Shown: positions 8,687-14,998 of the stretch, piece by piece | How the letters are laid out: each line of letters starts with the position of its first letter | Position numbering within the stretch: position 1 is the first letter of the stretch | Assembly: GCA_946479615.1 (NCBI GenBank) | Contig: CAMLGR010000109.1 | Location: forward strand, 1 to 15,825 | Origin: an uncultured Bacteroidota bacterium | GTDB lineage: Bacteria > Bacteroidota > Bacteroidia > Chitinophagales > Chitinophagaceae | Length of the DNA stretch: 15,825 nt | Direction: 5' to 3' | Position numbers and translations under genes: made by a program | The notes under the pieces: generated by a model | Databases searched by the model: none | What the model saw: the letters and a program-made list of their open reading frames with translations, nothing else | What the model was told of the DNA's origin: nothing

Positions 8687-8740
8687 ATATCTGATAACAG
8701 CGGTTGTATAATAAAGTTTTCGCCCTGTCCGGGCGGGTTG

Positions 8741-8748
8741 CAAAAATA
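8741..8748 (-). promoter_or_regulatory. Bacteroidota-type -7 box for the M16 genes
   Basis: TATTTTTG (read on the minus strand) matches TAnnTTTG at every fixed position. Transcription would start near 8735, giving a leader of about 50 bases to the ATG at 8686. A TTTG upstream is at a 25-base spacing, longer than the usual 19, so the -33 box is weak. A small GC-rich stem (CGCCC/GGGCG, 8721-8735) falls at the start of the leader. Confidence 0.5.
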
Positions 8749-8799
8749 TTGAAATAAGGCGGAAAGAGAGATGCAAACTAACAGGGCCATTTTGAGATA

Positions 8800-9996
8800 T
8801 TACAGAATGCTTTTCACCTTGATCTGTAACTGAACCAGTTCCCCGTTACGCCGGACGATCAGTCTCACCTTTTCATTGACGGCCTGAAGTGCTATTTTGT
8901 ATTGGTTAAAATTCTGGGAAAAGTTATTGTTGACCGACACGATCACATCCCCGACCTGCATGCCCGCTTCCTCGGCCGGTGACCCTTTTGAGATACTTCC
9001 TATTTCTATTCGCCCCTCTACATAATACAGTTCAATGCCGGTATAAGAATAATCAAACGGGTCCCTGAAATGCAGGTTGGGCACGAGGTAAATATCTCTT
9101 TTATTATAATTAAATATCACATTAAACCGCCGCAGCACATCATTCCCGATCAGTCCGCCGAGATACGGATACGAAGTCACATTAAACTCATCATGGAATA
9201 TATACGTAGGTACGTTGCGGAAACGATAAGGACCCAGCTTAAGCTCTTTGATGACCGTTAGTTCCATTCCTATCGTACCACCAACCCCTTCTCCTTCCTT
9301 AGGATATAACTTTCTTTTTTTACGGAGTATATTGCTGTCTTCGATAAATTCTTTGGATAACATTAAACATACTCCTGCACCGATATCATGAAGGAAACGG
9401 GTATTAAAAGATTTTTCATCTCTTATTTTTGCCATATGCACCGGCAATGTGCTGATATATGGTTTTAATAAAAATCCTCCTTTGGGATAGCGCATGGTAC
9501 CATGGCTCCAGATCTCCATTTTGGAACTGTCATAATTCAGTTTTACGATATAACGGCTCAGTAAAGAATAACCAATGATACCATCCACGCGTTCACCATA
9601 TACACTCGTAAGAATAGAATAATCGTTAACATGAAAATTAAGGCTGTCGATCGTCAGATTAGGAAACCGGAGTTCGCGGTTATACAGAAATCCTACTTTT
9701 TTTATACCTGCTATCCCGCGTATGGTTTTTTCCGAAGGTTCTGTTTTCAGTTTGAAATAAGCAACTGTTGATGAATCCAGCGATATGCCGCTGCTTCCGC
9801 TGTCGAGTATAAAATTGAGCGTATCGGGGAAATTATCCAGCCTTGCATGAATGATCACTACGCCACCGGTAAGCTGTGTAAAAGGTATTCTTGTTAAAAA
9901 CTGGGAAGGCGGTTCAATAAACTCCTCCTGCGCACCGGCAAGGGTGTACAAGCACAATAACATTCCTGTTAGTAGTCCTGGTTTCATTCTTTTCAT
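8800..9996 (-). CDS. Exported retropepsin-like aspartic protease with C-terminal PDZ domain
   Basis: A 398-residue protein. Residues 1-22 form a signal peptide (KRMK, hydrophobic LLTGMLLCLYTLAGA, then Q). The first protease lobe holds the catalytic D-S-G in FILDSGSSGISLD near 62-74. A second lobe follows with FLHDIGAGVCLMLSKEF near 201-217, an aspartate in the same structural place but D-I-G rather than D-T/S-G. Residues about 325-395 form a PDZ domain (SISKGSPAEEAGMQVGDVIVSVN). This aspartyl-protease-plus-PDZ layout is frequent in Bacteroidota envelopes; substrates are unknown. Start could be at the first ATG or at M4 (9987), since both keep the signal peptide. It lies 113 bases upstream of the M16 gene on the same strand. 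Confidence 0.88.
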   Translation of the reverse strand: MKRMKPGLLTGMLLCLYTLAGAQEEFIEPPSQFLTRIPFTQLTGGVVIIHARLDNFPDTLNFILDSGSSGISLDSSTVAYFKLKTEPSEKTIRGIAGIKKVGFLYNRELRFPNLTIDSLNFHVNDYSILTSVYGERVDGIIGYSLLSRYIVKLNYDSSKMEIWSHGTMRYPKGGFLLKPYISTLPVHMAKIRDEKSFNTRFLHDIGAGVCLMLSKEFIEDSNILRKKRKLYPKEGEGVGGTIGMELTVIKELKLGPYRFRNVPTYIFHDEFNVTSYPYLGGLIGNDVLRRFNVIFNYNKRDIYLVPNLHFRDPFDYSYTGIELYYVEGRIEIGSISKGSPAEEAGMQVGDVIVSVNNNFSQNFNQYKIALQAVNEKVRLIVRRNGELVQLQIKVKSIL

Positions 9997-10035
9997 ATGG
10001 CTGTGCTACCAAGTAAGTCCGTTAACCGTTAATGA

Positions 10036-10043
10036 CAAATAAA
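10036..10043 (-). promoter_or_regulatory. -7-like box for the aspartic protease gene
   Basis: TTTATTTG (minus strand) matches TAnnTTTG at five of the six fixed positions. Transcription would start near 10030, about 35 bases before the ATG at 9996. Between the box and the gene there is a 7-base direct repeat (CCGTTAA twice, 10019-10032). Confidence 0.35.
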
Positions 10044-10142
10044 GCAGCAGTTATGATGCAGGAGGCTTTAAAGTACCAGTAAATTTACCAGCTTGTCTTG
10101 CTTTTATCAAAACCGTTTACCCTTTTTCTTGTTATACCGTTG

Positions 10143-10150
10143 TATTTTTG
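10143..10150 (+). promoter_or_regulatory. Bacteroidota-type -7 box for mqnC
   Basis: TATTTTTG matches TAnnTTTG fully. A TTTA at 10116-10119, spaced 23 bases upstream, is a tolerable -33 element. The leader to the ATG at 10242 would be about 85 bases. The 245-base gap 9997-10241 also carries the divergent promoter of the protease gene and nothing else that I can recognise. Confidence 0.5.
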
Positions 10151-10241
10151 CAAAATACCTGCCCCGGTAGCAGCAAAACAGCACTCTCCCGGTCAGATCA
10201 TACAATGTCTTTCACCGTTTCGTGATAATGGTTATTAAAAT

Positions 10242-11366
10242 ATGCAGTTACAAGATCTATATCAACGGGCCATCCAATTTGATTTCCTGGGCATAGAAGA
10301 AGGCGTGTTCCTTTACGAACAGGCACCACTCGCCGACCTCATGTTCGTGGCCGATGAATTACGTAAAAAACAGGTTCCGCATGGTAAAGTCACCTGGCAG
10401 ATCGACCGCAATGTCAACACCACCAATGTCTGTATTGCCAATTGCAAGTTTTGCAAGTTTTACCGCATTCCCGGTCATGCAGATGCCTATATCACCGATA
10501 TGGCCACTTACCGGAAAAAGATCACAGAAACTTTTAAATACGGCGGCGATCAGTTGCTTTTACAGGGGGGTCACCATCCTGAACTCGGACTTCAGTTTTA
10601 TATCGATACATTCCGCCAGATCAAGAAAGAATTTCCCAATATAAAATTACACGCGCTCGGGCCACCCGAAGTAGCACATATCACGAAGCTGGAAAAATCA
10701 ACGCACCATGAAGTACTGGTAGCACTGAAAGAAGCAGGACTGGATTCCCTGCCCGGCGCCGGCGCTGAAATTCTTGTCGATCGTGTAAGAAGATTGATCA
10801 GCAAAGGCAAATGTGGTTCACAGGAATGGCTCGATATCATGCACGAGGCACATAAGCTCAATATCACCACTTCTGCCACGATGATGTTTGGTCATGTGGA
10901 AACCATCACTGAACGGTTCGAGCACCTGGTTAAAATAAGAGAAGTACAAAGCCGTAAACCTGTCGAGGCCAAAGGGTTTTTAGCATTTATTCCCTGGACC
11001 TTCCAGGACGTAGATACGCTGCTGACAAGAATACGTGGTGTACATAATCTCACAACACCTGAAGAATATATCCGCATGATCGCACTTAGCCGGATCATGT
11101 TACCCAATGTAAAAAATATCCAGGCTTCCTGGCTCACGGTAGGTAAACAAACGGCACAGTTATGCCTGCATAGCGGCGCCAATGATTTTGGCTCCATCAT
11201 GATTGAAGAAAATGTAGTAAGTGCTGCCGGCGCACCTCACCGGTTTACCTATAAAACGATACAGGATGCCATCCGCGAAGCGGGATTCGAACCCCAATTA
11301 CGCAACCAGCAATACGAATGGAGGGAGATACCGCAAATGATCGAAGAACAGGTCATCAATTACTAA
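10242..11366 (+). CDS. mqnC: Cyclic dehypoxanthinyl futalosine synthase (radical SAM)
   Basis: A 374-residue radical SAM enzyme of the futalosine route to menaquinone; it turns dehypoxanthine futalosine into the cyclic spiro product. The iron-sulfur cysteines are C64, C68 and C71 (CIANCKFC). LLQGGHHPELGL near 103-114 and GAGAEILVDRVRRLIS near 173-190 follow the family. The C-terminal half reads FIPWTFQ, then IQASWLTVGKQTAQLCL and GANDFGSIMIEENVV, which fits MqnC; the paralogue MqnE would have AYW and DDL(D)GT in these places. Length is typical. No other mqn gene lies in the window, which is common since the pathway genes are often scattered. The DUF3817 gene follows after 19 bases and is probably co-transcribed. 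Confidence 0.92.
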   Translation: MQLQDLYQRAIQFDFLGIEEGVFLYEQAPLADLMFVADELRKKQVPHGKVTWQIDRNVNTTNVCIANCKFCKFYRIPGHADAYITDMATYRKKITETFKYGGDQLLLQGGHHPELGLQFYIDTFRQIKKEFPNIKLHALGPPEVAHITKLEKSTHHEVLVALKEAGLDSLPGAGAEILVDRVRRLISKGKCGSQEWLDIMHEAHKLNITTSATMMFGHVETITERFEHLVKIREVQSRKPVEAKGFLAFIPWTFQDVDTLLTRIRGVHNLTTPEEYIRMIALSRIMLPNVKNIQASWLTVGKQTAQLCLHSGANDFGSIMIEENVVSAAGAPHRFTYKTIQDAIREAGFEPQLRNQQYEWREIPQMIEEQVINY

Positions 11367-11385
11367 AAAATCTGATCGTTATACC

Positions 11386-11706
11386 ATGACAACATCCACA
11401 AAAACATTCAGAAGGTTTCGCCATATCGCCATTGCAGAAGGCGTTTCTTTTCTTCTTTTATTATTAGTTGCCATGCCACTGAAATATATGGCTGATCTGC
11501 CACAGGCGGTACGGTTTGCCGGCAGTTTGCATGGAGTACTGTTCATCGCATTTGTTGTATTGGCCTGGGAAACAAAAAGGGAATACAAAAAAACGATTGG
11601 CTGGTTTGGCAAAGCATTACTCGCGTCTGTATTACCCTTCGGCACTTTTGTAATGGATAAACAATGGAAAAAAGAAGAAGTGCTGGCAGGTCAAACGCCT
11701 GTCTAA
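11386..11706 (+). CDS. DUF3817 family integral membrane protein
   Basis: A 106-residue membrane protein with three hydrophobic segments: about 13-35 (HIAIAEGVSFLLLLLVAMPL), 45-62 (SLHGVLFIAFVVLAW) and 76-94 (KALLASVLPFGTFVMD). The patterns 'AEGVSFLLLL..aMPLKY', 'GSLHGVLFI.fv' and 'LP.GTFv.d' are the DUF3817 signature. Function is unknown; some family members sit beside membrane or respiration genes. It starts 19 bases after mqnC, so it likely belongs to the same transcript, though a role in quinone metabolism would be a guess. Confidence 0.85.
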   Translation: MTTSTKTFRRFRHIAIAEGVSFLLLLLVAMPLKYMADLPQAVRFAGSLHGVLFIAFVVLAWETKREYKKTIGWFGKALLASVLPFGTFVMDKQWKKEEVLAGQTPV

Positions 11707-11742
11707 GTCTGTATATCCTTAGTAAACAGTTATTGACACAAG

Positions 11743-11778
11743 TTTTGTATAATCCGGCTACTAAAGATGTATACAAAA
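11743..11778. promoter_or_regulatory. Inverted repeat upstream of mntA-hepT
   Basis: TTTTGTATA (11743-11751) and TATACAAAA (11770-11778) form a perfect 9-base inverted repeat with an 18-base spacer. It ends 39 bases upstream of the mntA -7 box. It could be an operator for the toxin-antitoxin pair or a weak end-of-transcript hairpin for the DUF3817 gene. Confidence 0.35.
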
Positions 11779-11817
11779 GAGAAGGATTTCAATCCTATCA
11801 GCCTTGCGAACATTTAT

Positions 11818-11825
11818 TATATTTG
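11818..11825 (+). promoter_or_regulatory. -7 box of mntA-hepT, leaderless start
   Basis: TATATTTG matches TAnnTTTG at all fixed positions. The mntA ATG is only four bases downstream, so transcription would begin at or within a base or two of the start codon. I see no good -33 TTTG at the usual spacing. This box decides the mntA start: an upstream in-frame ATG at 11767 would be outside the transcript. Confidence 0.6.
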
Positions 11826-11829
11826 TACT

Positions 11830-12120
11830 ATGACAGAATTGGGAACTATAAGGCAAATTCTTACGGGTCTGAAGCCGGAGCTAGCCCAAAAATATCATGT
11901 TAGTTCTATTGGTCTTTTTGGCTCTATTGTTCGCGATGATTTCAATTCAAAAAGCGATGTAGATATCATCGTGGAGTTTAGCCAGCAAATTGGTGTTGAG
12001 TTTATTGATCTTGCCGATTATATCGAAAAGAAAATAAAAAAACCCGTCGATTTAGTTTCCAGGAAAGGCATCAAACTTAAATACTACCAGGAAATAGAAT
12101 CAGAGATCATTTATGTCTAA
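11830..12120 (+). CDS. mntA: MntA-type nucleotidyltransferase antitoxin
   Basis: A 96-residue minimal nucleotidyltransferase. The metal/nucleotide motif is G31-S32, ten residues, then D43-V-D45 (LFGSIVRDDF...SDVD), with D74 in KKPVDLVS as the third acidic residue. In characterised pairs MntA adds AMP to the tyrosine of the HepT active motif and so silences the toxin. I start at 11830 because the -7 box lies between this ATG and the earlier in-frame ATG at 11767, whose 21 extra residues do not look like the family. The last eight bases overlap hepT, typical for a coupled antitoxin-toxin pair. The pair is more A/T-rich by eye than the flanking genes, which fits horizontal acquisition. Confidence 0.9.
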   Translation: MTELGTIRQILTGLKPELAQKYHVSSIGLFGSIVRDDFNSKSDVDIIVEFSQQIGVEFIDLADYIEKKIKKPVDLVSRKGIKLKYYQEIESEIIYV

Positions 12121-12448
12121 GCGACAACCTCATCTACTTATCGAAGACATTATTGATAGTGGCAATAAAATTCTTGGCTATACTAAAGAATTATCCTTTG
12201 AGGAATTTACAAATGATAGCAAAACAATTGATGCTGTTATCCGAAATTTTGAAATAATAGGTGAGGCCGCGAATCGTCTTCCTGAAGAATTTAAAGACAA
12301 ATACACGGAAATAGACTGGCATAAAATCAGGGGATTCAGGAACCGGATAGTACATGACTATTTTGGAATAGATTATTCTATTGTTTGGGAAATCAAGAAT
12401 TCTTTTCTTCCCGATCTTATTATTAAATTGAAAATGTTGATTGCATAA
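12113..12448 (+). CDS. hepT: HepT-type HEPN ribonuclease toxin
   Basis: A 111-residue HEPN-domain protein (old name DUF86). The active motif R-x4-H-x-Y is complete: R76, H81, Y83 in RNRIVHDYFGID. The preceding AVIRNFEIIGEAANRLP (41-57) is the family's second hallmark helix. HepT dimers act as RNases, or in studied cases cleave tRNA ends; Y83 is the expected target of AMP addition by MntA. All key residues are present, so the toxin should be active if expressed. The ATG lies inside mntA with an 8-base overlap. No further gene follows for 700 bases, so the transcript carries only this pair. Confidence 0.92.
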   Translation: MSKRQPHLLIEDIIDSGNKILGYTKELSFEEFTNDSKTIDAVIRNFEIIGEAANRLPEEFKDKYTEIDWHKIRGFRNRIVHDYFGIDYSIVWEIKNSFLPDLIIKLKMLIA

Positions 12449-12480
12449 CCATCTTGTTTGTGTGACTTAATTACAATTAA

Positions 12481-12509
12481 TCGGAAACTACACTAAAAAT
12501 TCGGAAACA
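12481..12509. repeat. Direct repeat pair, possible IS end
   Basis: TCGGAAAC occurs at 12481-12488 and 12501-12508, a 20-base step, in related A/T-rich surroundings. Read on the minus strand this begins TGTTTCCGA and repeats TTTCCGA inside, the style of multi-repeat IS21-type ends. No transposase is attached. Confidence 0.35.
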
Positions 12510-12660
12510 TCTTTTTTACCCTATCTCATCCTGATCACTTTTAAAATAATACTCATCTTTAGGCTAAAGTCTTTGGTGCAGTGGATAATTTCTCCTGTAT
12601 AGTATATGCATCCTTTTAAAATTATTTTCTATTACTCATTTGTCAGGGATTGTGTCCGGG

Positions 12661-12734
12661 TGTTCCGCAGAGGATCGGAGGACCGCGGAGTATGCTCTGT
12701 GGCTCTCTGATCCTCTGCGACCCTCCGTGGAACA
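12661..12734. repeat. Large imperfect hairpin 1
   Basis: CGCAGAGGATC (12666-12676) pairs perfectly with GATCCTCTGCG (12709-12719). TGTTCC (12661-12666) pairs with GGAACA (12729-12734) across a 9-10-base bulge. An inner stem CCGCGGAG/CTCTGTGG closes on the loop TATG. Together they make one long stem-loop of 74 bases. Confidence 0.65.
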
Positions 12735-12796
12735 ATCCTTCCCAATCGGCCAATTTCTTACCATTTCCGATGCCTTTTGTCAAGGTTTTGGTTGGG

Positions 12797-12866
12797 TTTT
12801 GTTCGGGTCGTGTTCGGGTGTTCCCGCAGAAAACCCCTATGAAACCCGAACAAGACCCGAACAAAA
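12797..12866. repeat. Large hairpin 2 (23-base arms)
   Basis: The arms 12797-12819 and 12844-12866 are complementary over 23 bases with one mismatch, around a 24-base loop. Each arm holds two tandem copies of TGTTCGGGT or its complement. The loop contains the shared direct-repeat end CCCGCAGA, also found in hairpin 1. Confidence 0.7.
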
Positions 12867-12919
12867 TAAAACCCTGCTAGTATAAATACATAGAAACGAA
12901 AGCGATAGAATTATCCGCG

Positions 12920-12983
12920 AGGACAAAATGTATCAAACAGGACAATTAAGGACATAATGGATCAAAACGGTCATTTGAGGACA
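12920..12983. repeat. Three repeats at 29-base steps, probable solo IS21-type end
   Basis: AGGACA starts at 12920, 12949 and 12978. Units one and two agree at about 22 of 29 positions along their whole length (AGGACA, then AATG-ATCAAA, then GG-CA). Read on the minus strand the block opens TGTCCTCAAATGACCG and repeats TGTCC inwards, the layout of IS21-family termini (TG at the tip, several internal repeats). No istA or istB is present. Confidence 0.45.
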
Positions 12984-13145
12984 TGTCATTTTTTTGAGAA
13001 AAAAGCGCCTGCTAATTTCGTAACCAATTACCCAGATGCAAACTGGTCAACATACACGGACTGTCGATAAACAATTATTAATTCAATTTTCCTGGTCAGC
13101 TACCGTTTGATCATTTGGCGGGATTGCGATTAACCAATTCATTTA

Positions 13146-13153
13146 TATATTTA
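13146..13153 (+). promoter_or_regulatory. -7-like box of the DUF6434 gene, near-leaderless
   Basis: TATATTTA matches TAnnTTTG except the last base, with ATTG 19 bases upstream (13123-13126) as a near-consensus -33. The ATG at 13160 is six bases downstream, so the mRNA would have almost no leader, as for mntA. Confidence 0.4.
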
Positions 13154-13159
13154 TATTCT

Positions 13160-13372
13160 ATGGACATCAACTGGCACTCTGAAAAGATTACTCTTCAAAC
13201 AAAAATTACGAAGTCTTATAAGTCCACGCAAAATGTAAGACGATTTTTTAAACTTCACGTAGGTAAAGACATTCATTTCAGTCGTGAATTTATGGCCTGG
13301 ATGAAATCGGGCACCGGTAAAACCATGCAGGAAGCCATCGATCATTACAAATCTTATAATAAGATCAGTTGA
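13160..13372 (+). CDS. DUF6434 family small protein
   Basis: A 70-residue protein. The pattern INWHSEKITLQTKITKSYKS, then TQNVRRFFKLHVGKDIHFSR and EFMAWMKSGTGKTMQEAIDHYK, matches my memory of DUF6434, a small domain often fused to or beside SAP-like DNA-binding domains. Here it stands alone and complete. Function is unknown; the basic, aromatic-rich N-terminal half would suit nucleic-acid contact, but that is a guess. The start at 13160 gives the family's natural N-terminus; a longer frame from 13115 adds 15 unrelated residues and would lie upstream of the -7-like box. The stop is three bases from the convergent NTF2-like gene. Confidence 0.8.
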   Translation: MDINWHSEKITLQTKITKSYKSTQNVRRFFKLHVGKDIHFSREFMAWMKSGTGKTMQEAIDHYKSYNKIS

Positions 13373-13375
13373 AGA

Positions 13376-13753
13376 CTAGTTCTTTTTTTGTTTCTCGAGT
13401 ACAGGCCTCGGATCAAATATTACCCGGAGCGAACTTACTTTGCCGCCCGTCACATGATACCATCCGCAACCAAATATGGCAAGACCCGACATCTGTAGTT
13501 CATAGAACAGACAAACATCATCTCCATCTGCCAGCACTTTTTTAATATCGTATTTCAATTTCATTTTTTCCATATCATTGAAATAGGCATCGGCGCCATC
13601 CCTGGAGCCAAGTACTCCTATGAACTTCATATCATCATCGGCATATTGACGCGCCGTTTTAAAATCTTCCCGGTTTAATGCCTTCACAAAACTCATTACC
13701 ACTTCTTTGGCCCCGGCAGCTGCCTGTTGATTTGCTTCCATATTATTTTCCAA
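13376..13753 (-). CDS. NTF2/SnoaL-like domain protein
   Basis: A 125-residue single-domain protein of the cone-shaped NTF2 fold. It starts with a helix (AAAGAKEVVMSFVKALNREDFKTARQYADDDMKFIGV, about 12-48) followed by the typical strands: DIKKVLADGDDVCLFYELQ and ATFGCGWYHV-like IFGCGWYHVTGGKVSSLRVIFDPRP near the C-terminus. Members bind small molecules or act as isomerases or hydrolases; no catalytic residue set can be assigned here. No signal peptide, so cytoplasmic. M5 (13741) is a possible alternative start. The gene is convergent with DUF6434 and divergent from the YcxB-like gene. Confidence 0.8.
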   Translation of the reverse strand: MENNMEANQQAAAGAKEVVMSFVKALNREDFKTARQYADDDMKFIGVLGSRDGADAYFNDMEKMKLKYDIKKVLADGDDVCLFYELQMSGLAIFGCGWYHVTGGKVSSLRVIFDPRPVLEKQKKN

Positions 13754-13893
13754 TTATTATTTAGTAAATAAAGAAACTATTATGCCAAACCAATATGTTA
13801 TTCATGAGTAATAAAATACTCAACCAGCATTTTTTTGTGGCCGATGTTGTAGCTTCACATTCCCATACCTGGCGAAACAGGAACAATCCCATC

Positions 13894-14379
13894 ATGATCA
13901 TCAAAACAAAACTATCGGAAAAGGATTTTATCCGGATAAATTTCATCCTGCTATACCGGAGGGTTTTCATACTGATCATTACTATTGCCGCTATTCTTTC
14001 CATCCTTTTATCAATAACAGTAGCCATTACCAACTCTTCGCGGTTCAATATATCCCAGTTGATCGGACCGCTGATCATTGCCCTTATCCTGCCGGTAATG
14101 GTTTATTTTATGGCGATAAGAAATTACAAGAGCAGTAAACGTATTGGTGAAACGATAGAATATGAATTTACCAATACCGACTTCCTGATACGTGGTGAAT
14201 CTTTTTCGTCACAACTATCCTGGGACAAAGTGTATAAAGTCACCAAGCTGAAACACTGGGTACTCATCTGGCAAAACCGGCAGGCCGCCAATATTATTTC
14301 CCGGCGTGATATCTGGGAAGGCGATATCACTAAACTCAAAGAAATACTAACTACTCACCAGGTAAAAAATAATTTATAA
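13894..14379 (+). CDS. YcxB-like membrane protein
   Basis: A 161-residue protein. The start at 13894 gives MIIKTKLSEKDFIRINFILLYRR, the usual opening of YcxB-like proteins; an earlier in-frame ATG at 13795 adds 33 residues without family character. Two membrane helices follow (about 24-44 and 58-77). After them comes a cytoplasmic C-terminal domain: YEFTNTDFLIRGESFSSQLSWDKVYKVTKLKHWVLIW, matching the YcxB C-terminal pattern (a strand, 'W..i..v.e....fil'). Role unknown. The stop codon TAA shares its last A with the ATG of the lipoprotein gene (TAATG), so the two are translationally coupled. Confidence 0.78.
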   Translation: MIIKTKLSEKDFIRINFILLYRRVFILIITIAAILSILLSITVAITNSSRFNISQLIGPLIIALILPVMVYFMAIRNYKSSKRIGETIEYEFTNTDFLIRGESFSSQLSWDKVYKVTKLKHWVLIWQNRQAANIISRRDIWEGDITKLKEILTTHQVKNNL

Positions 14380-14921
14380 TGCGACCCTATATTTTTTTAT
14401 TACTGATAGTATCATTGGCAGGATGCGCTGATAAAAAGAATACAGACATATTTGTACGGCCTATCGATAGTGCTGTAAAGCCGGGACAGGTAAGCGCAAA
14501 ACCCAACAGCACCGATCTGTTCTTTAGTGATGATCTCTGGAACCATATTACTTCCAATTTTCAAAGCGCTTCCATCGAGTTATTCCGTATCAGCAATCTT
14601 TCTTTTCCCAATCTGGTTTCAGACACTGCTTATAGCTTTGCGATGATCAATGAAACCAACAGGAGCAACCTGTTGAAATACCTTCCAAAAGATTTGACGC
14701 TGGCAGAGAGTTCCAATTATACGGAAGAAATGACCATGAAAATGCCCAATGCACCTGATGCAGTCAATGATTCATTGAAAAGAAAATGGACCAAGGCCGT
14801 CCCGGGTGTAGAAGCTGAATATATAAAATTCCATTCCCTGCTAACCAGCAAAAAAGATTATATCATCATCATGCGGAATTCCTACCTGAAACATCTTCTC
14901 CAAAATATTGCAAGTTTTTAA
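14379..14921 (+). CDS. Lipoprotein of unknown function
   Basis: A 180-residue protein with a lipoprotein signal: MRP, hydrophobic YIFLLLIVS, then the lipobox L-A-G-C16. After the cysteine comes ADKKNTD; no strongly acidic surface-export run follows directly. The mature chain is about 165 residues and I do not recognise its fold; it lacks repeats, further membrane segments and conserved catalytic patterns. It overlaps the YcxB-like gene by one base, which suggests that the two proteins are made together and may meet at the envelope. Confidence 0.75.
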   Translation: MRPYIFLLLIVSLAGCADKKNTDIFVRPIDSAVKPGQVSAKPNSTDLFFSDDLWNHITSNFQSASIELFRISNLSFPNLVSDTAYSFAMINETNRSNLLKYLPKDLTLAESSNYTEEMTMKMPNAPDAVNDSLKRKWTKAVPGVEAEYIKFHSLLTSKKDYIIIMRNSYLKHLLQNIASF

Positions 14922-14950
14922 TCACAGGGTATGCATCCGCTCCCAATCCG

Positions 14951-14983
14951 TTTCCCGCTCTCTTATTAAACATTGTACCTTTA
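14951..14983 (+). promoter_or_regulatory. Promoter of the O-methyltransferase gene
   Basis: TACCTTTA (14976-14983) matches TAnnTTTG except the last base, with TTTC (14951-14954) 21 bases upstream as -33. The expected start near 14990 leaves a leader of about 10 bases. Confidence 0.4.
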
Positions 14984-14998
14984 TAAAAAAAAGAAAAG

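Larger units (their letters stand above)
12449..13159. other. Gene-free, repeat-dense region after hepT
   Basis: About 710 bases with no gene I would accept; the open frames between 12640 and 12885 exist on both strands only because the sequence is palindromic. It contains, in order: two TCGGAAAC copies (12481-12508), a small palindrome CTTTAGGCTAAAG (12557-12569), a near-direct repeat CTTTTAAAATAAT/CTTTTAAAATTAT (near 12538 and 12613), two large hairpins, a 21-base direct repeat shared between the hairpins, and three AGGACA units at 29-base steps. The last 170 bases hold only the DUF6434 promoter. The likely reading is a mobile-element graveyard. Confidence 0.6.

Noticed and set aside
8721..8735. 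GC-rich CGCCC/GGGCG stem as a riboswitch or terminator
   Set aside because: Only five base pairs, no U-tract, and no recognisable riboswitch core in the roughly 50-base leader.
8687..8776. Longer N-terminus of the catalytic M16 peptidase
   Set aside because: The extra 30 residues lack family similarity and their start lies upstream of the -7 box at 8748-8741.
10242..11366. Assignment as MqnE (aminofutalosine synthase)
   Set aside because: The C-terminal motifs FIPWTFQ, IQASWLTVG and GANDFGS follow MqnC rather than MqnE.
11733..11753. TTGACA followed by TATAAT, the classic sigma-70 boxes
   Set aside because: The spacer is 9 bases instead of about 17, and the organism appears to use the TTTG/TAnnTTTG promoter type.
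12640..12885. Open frames on both strands in the hairpin region
   Set aside because: They mirror each other because the DNA is palindromic, and the translations show no family character, signal or composition of a real protein.
12920..12983. Regularly spaced repeats as a CRISPR array
   Set aside because: The units are similar along their whole length, so there are no unique spacers, only three unit starts exist, and no cas gene is present.
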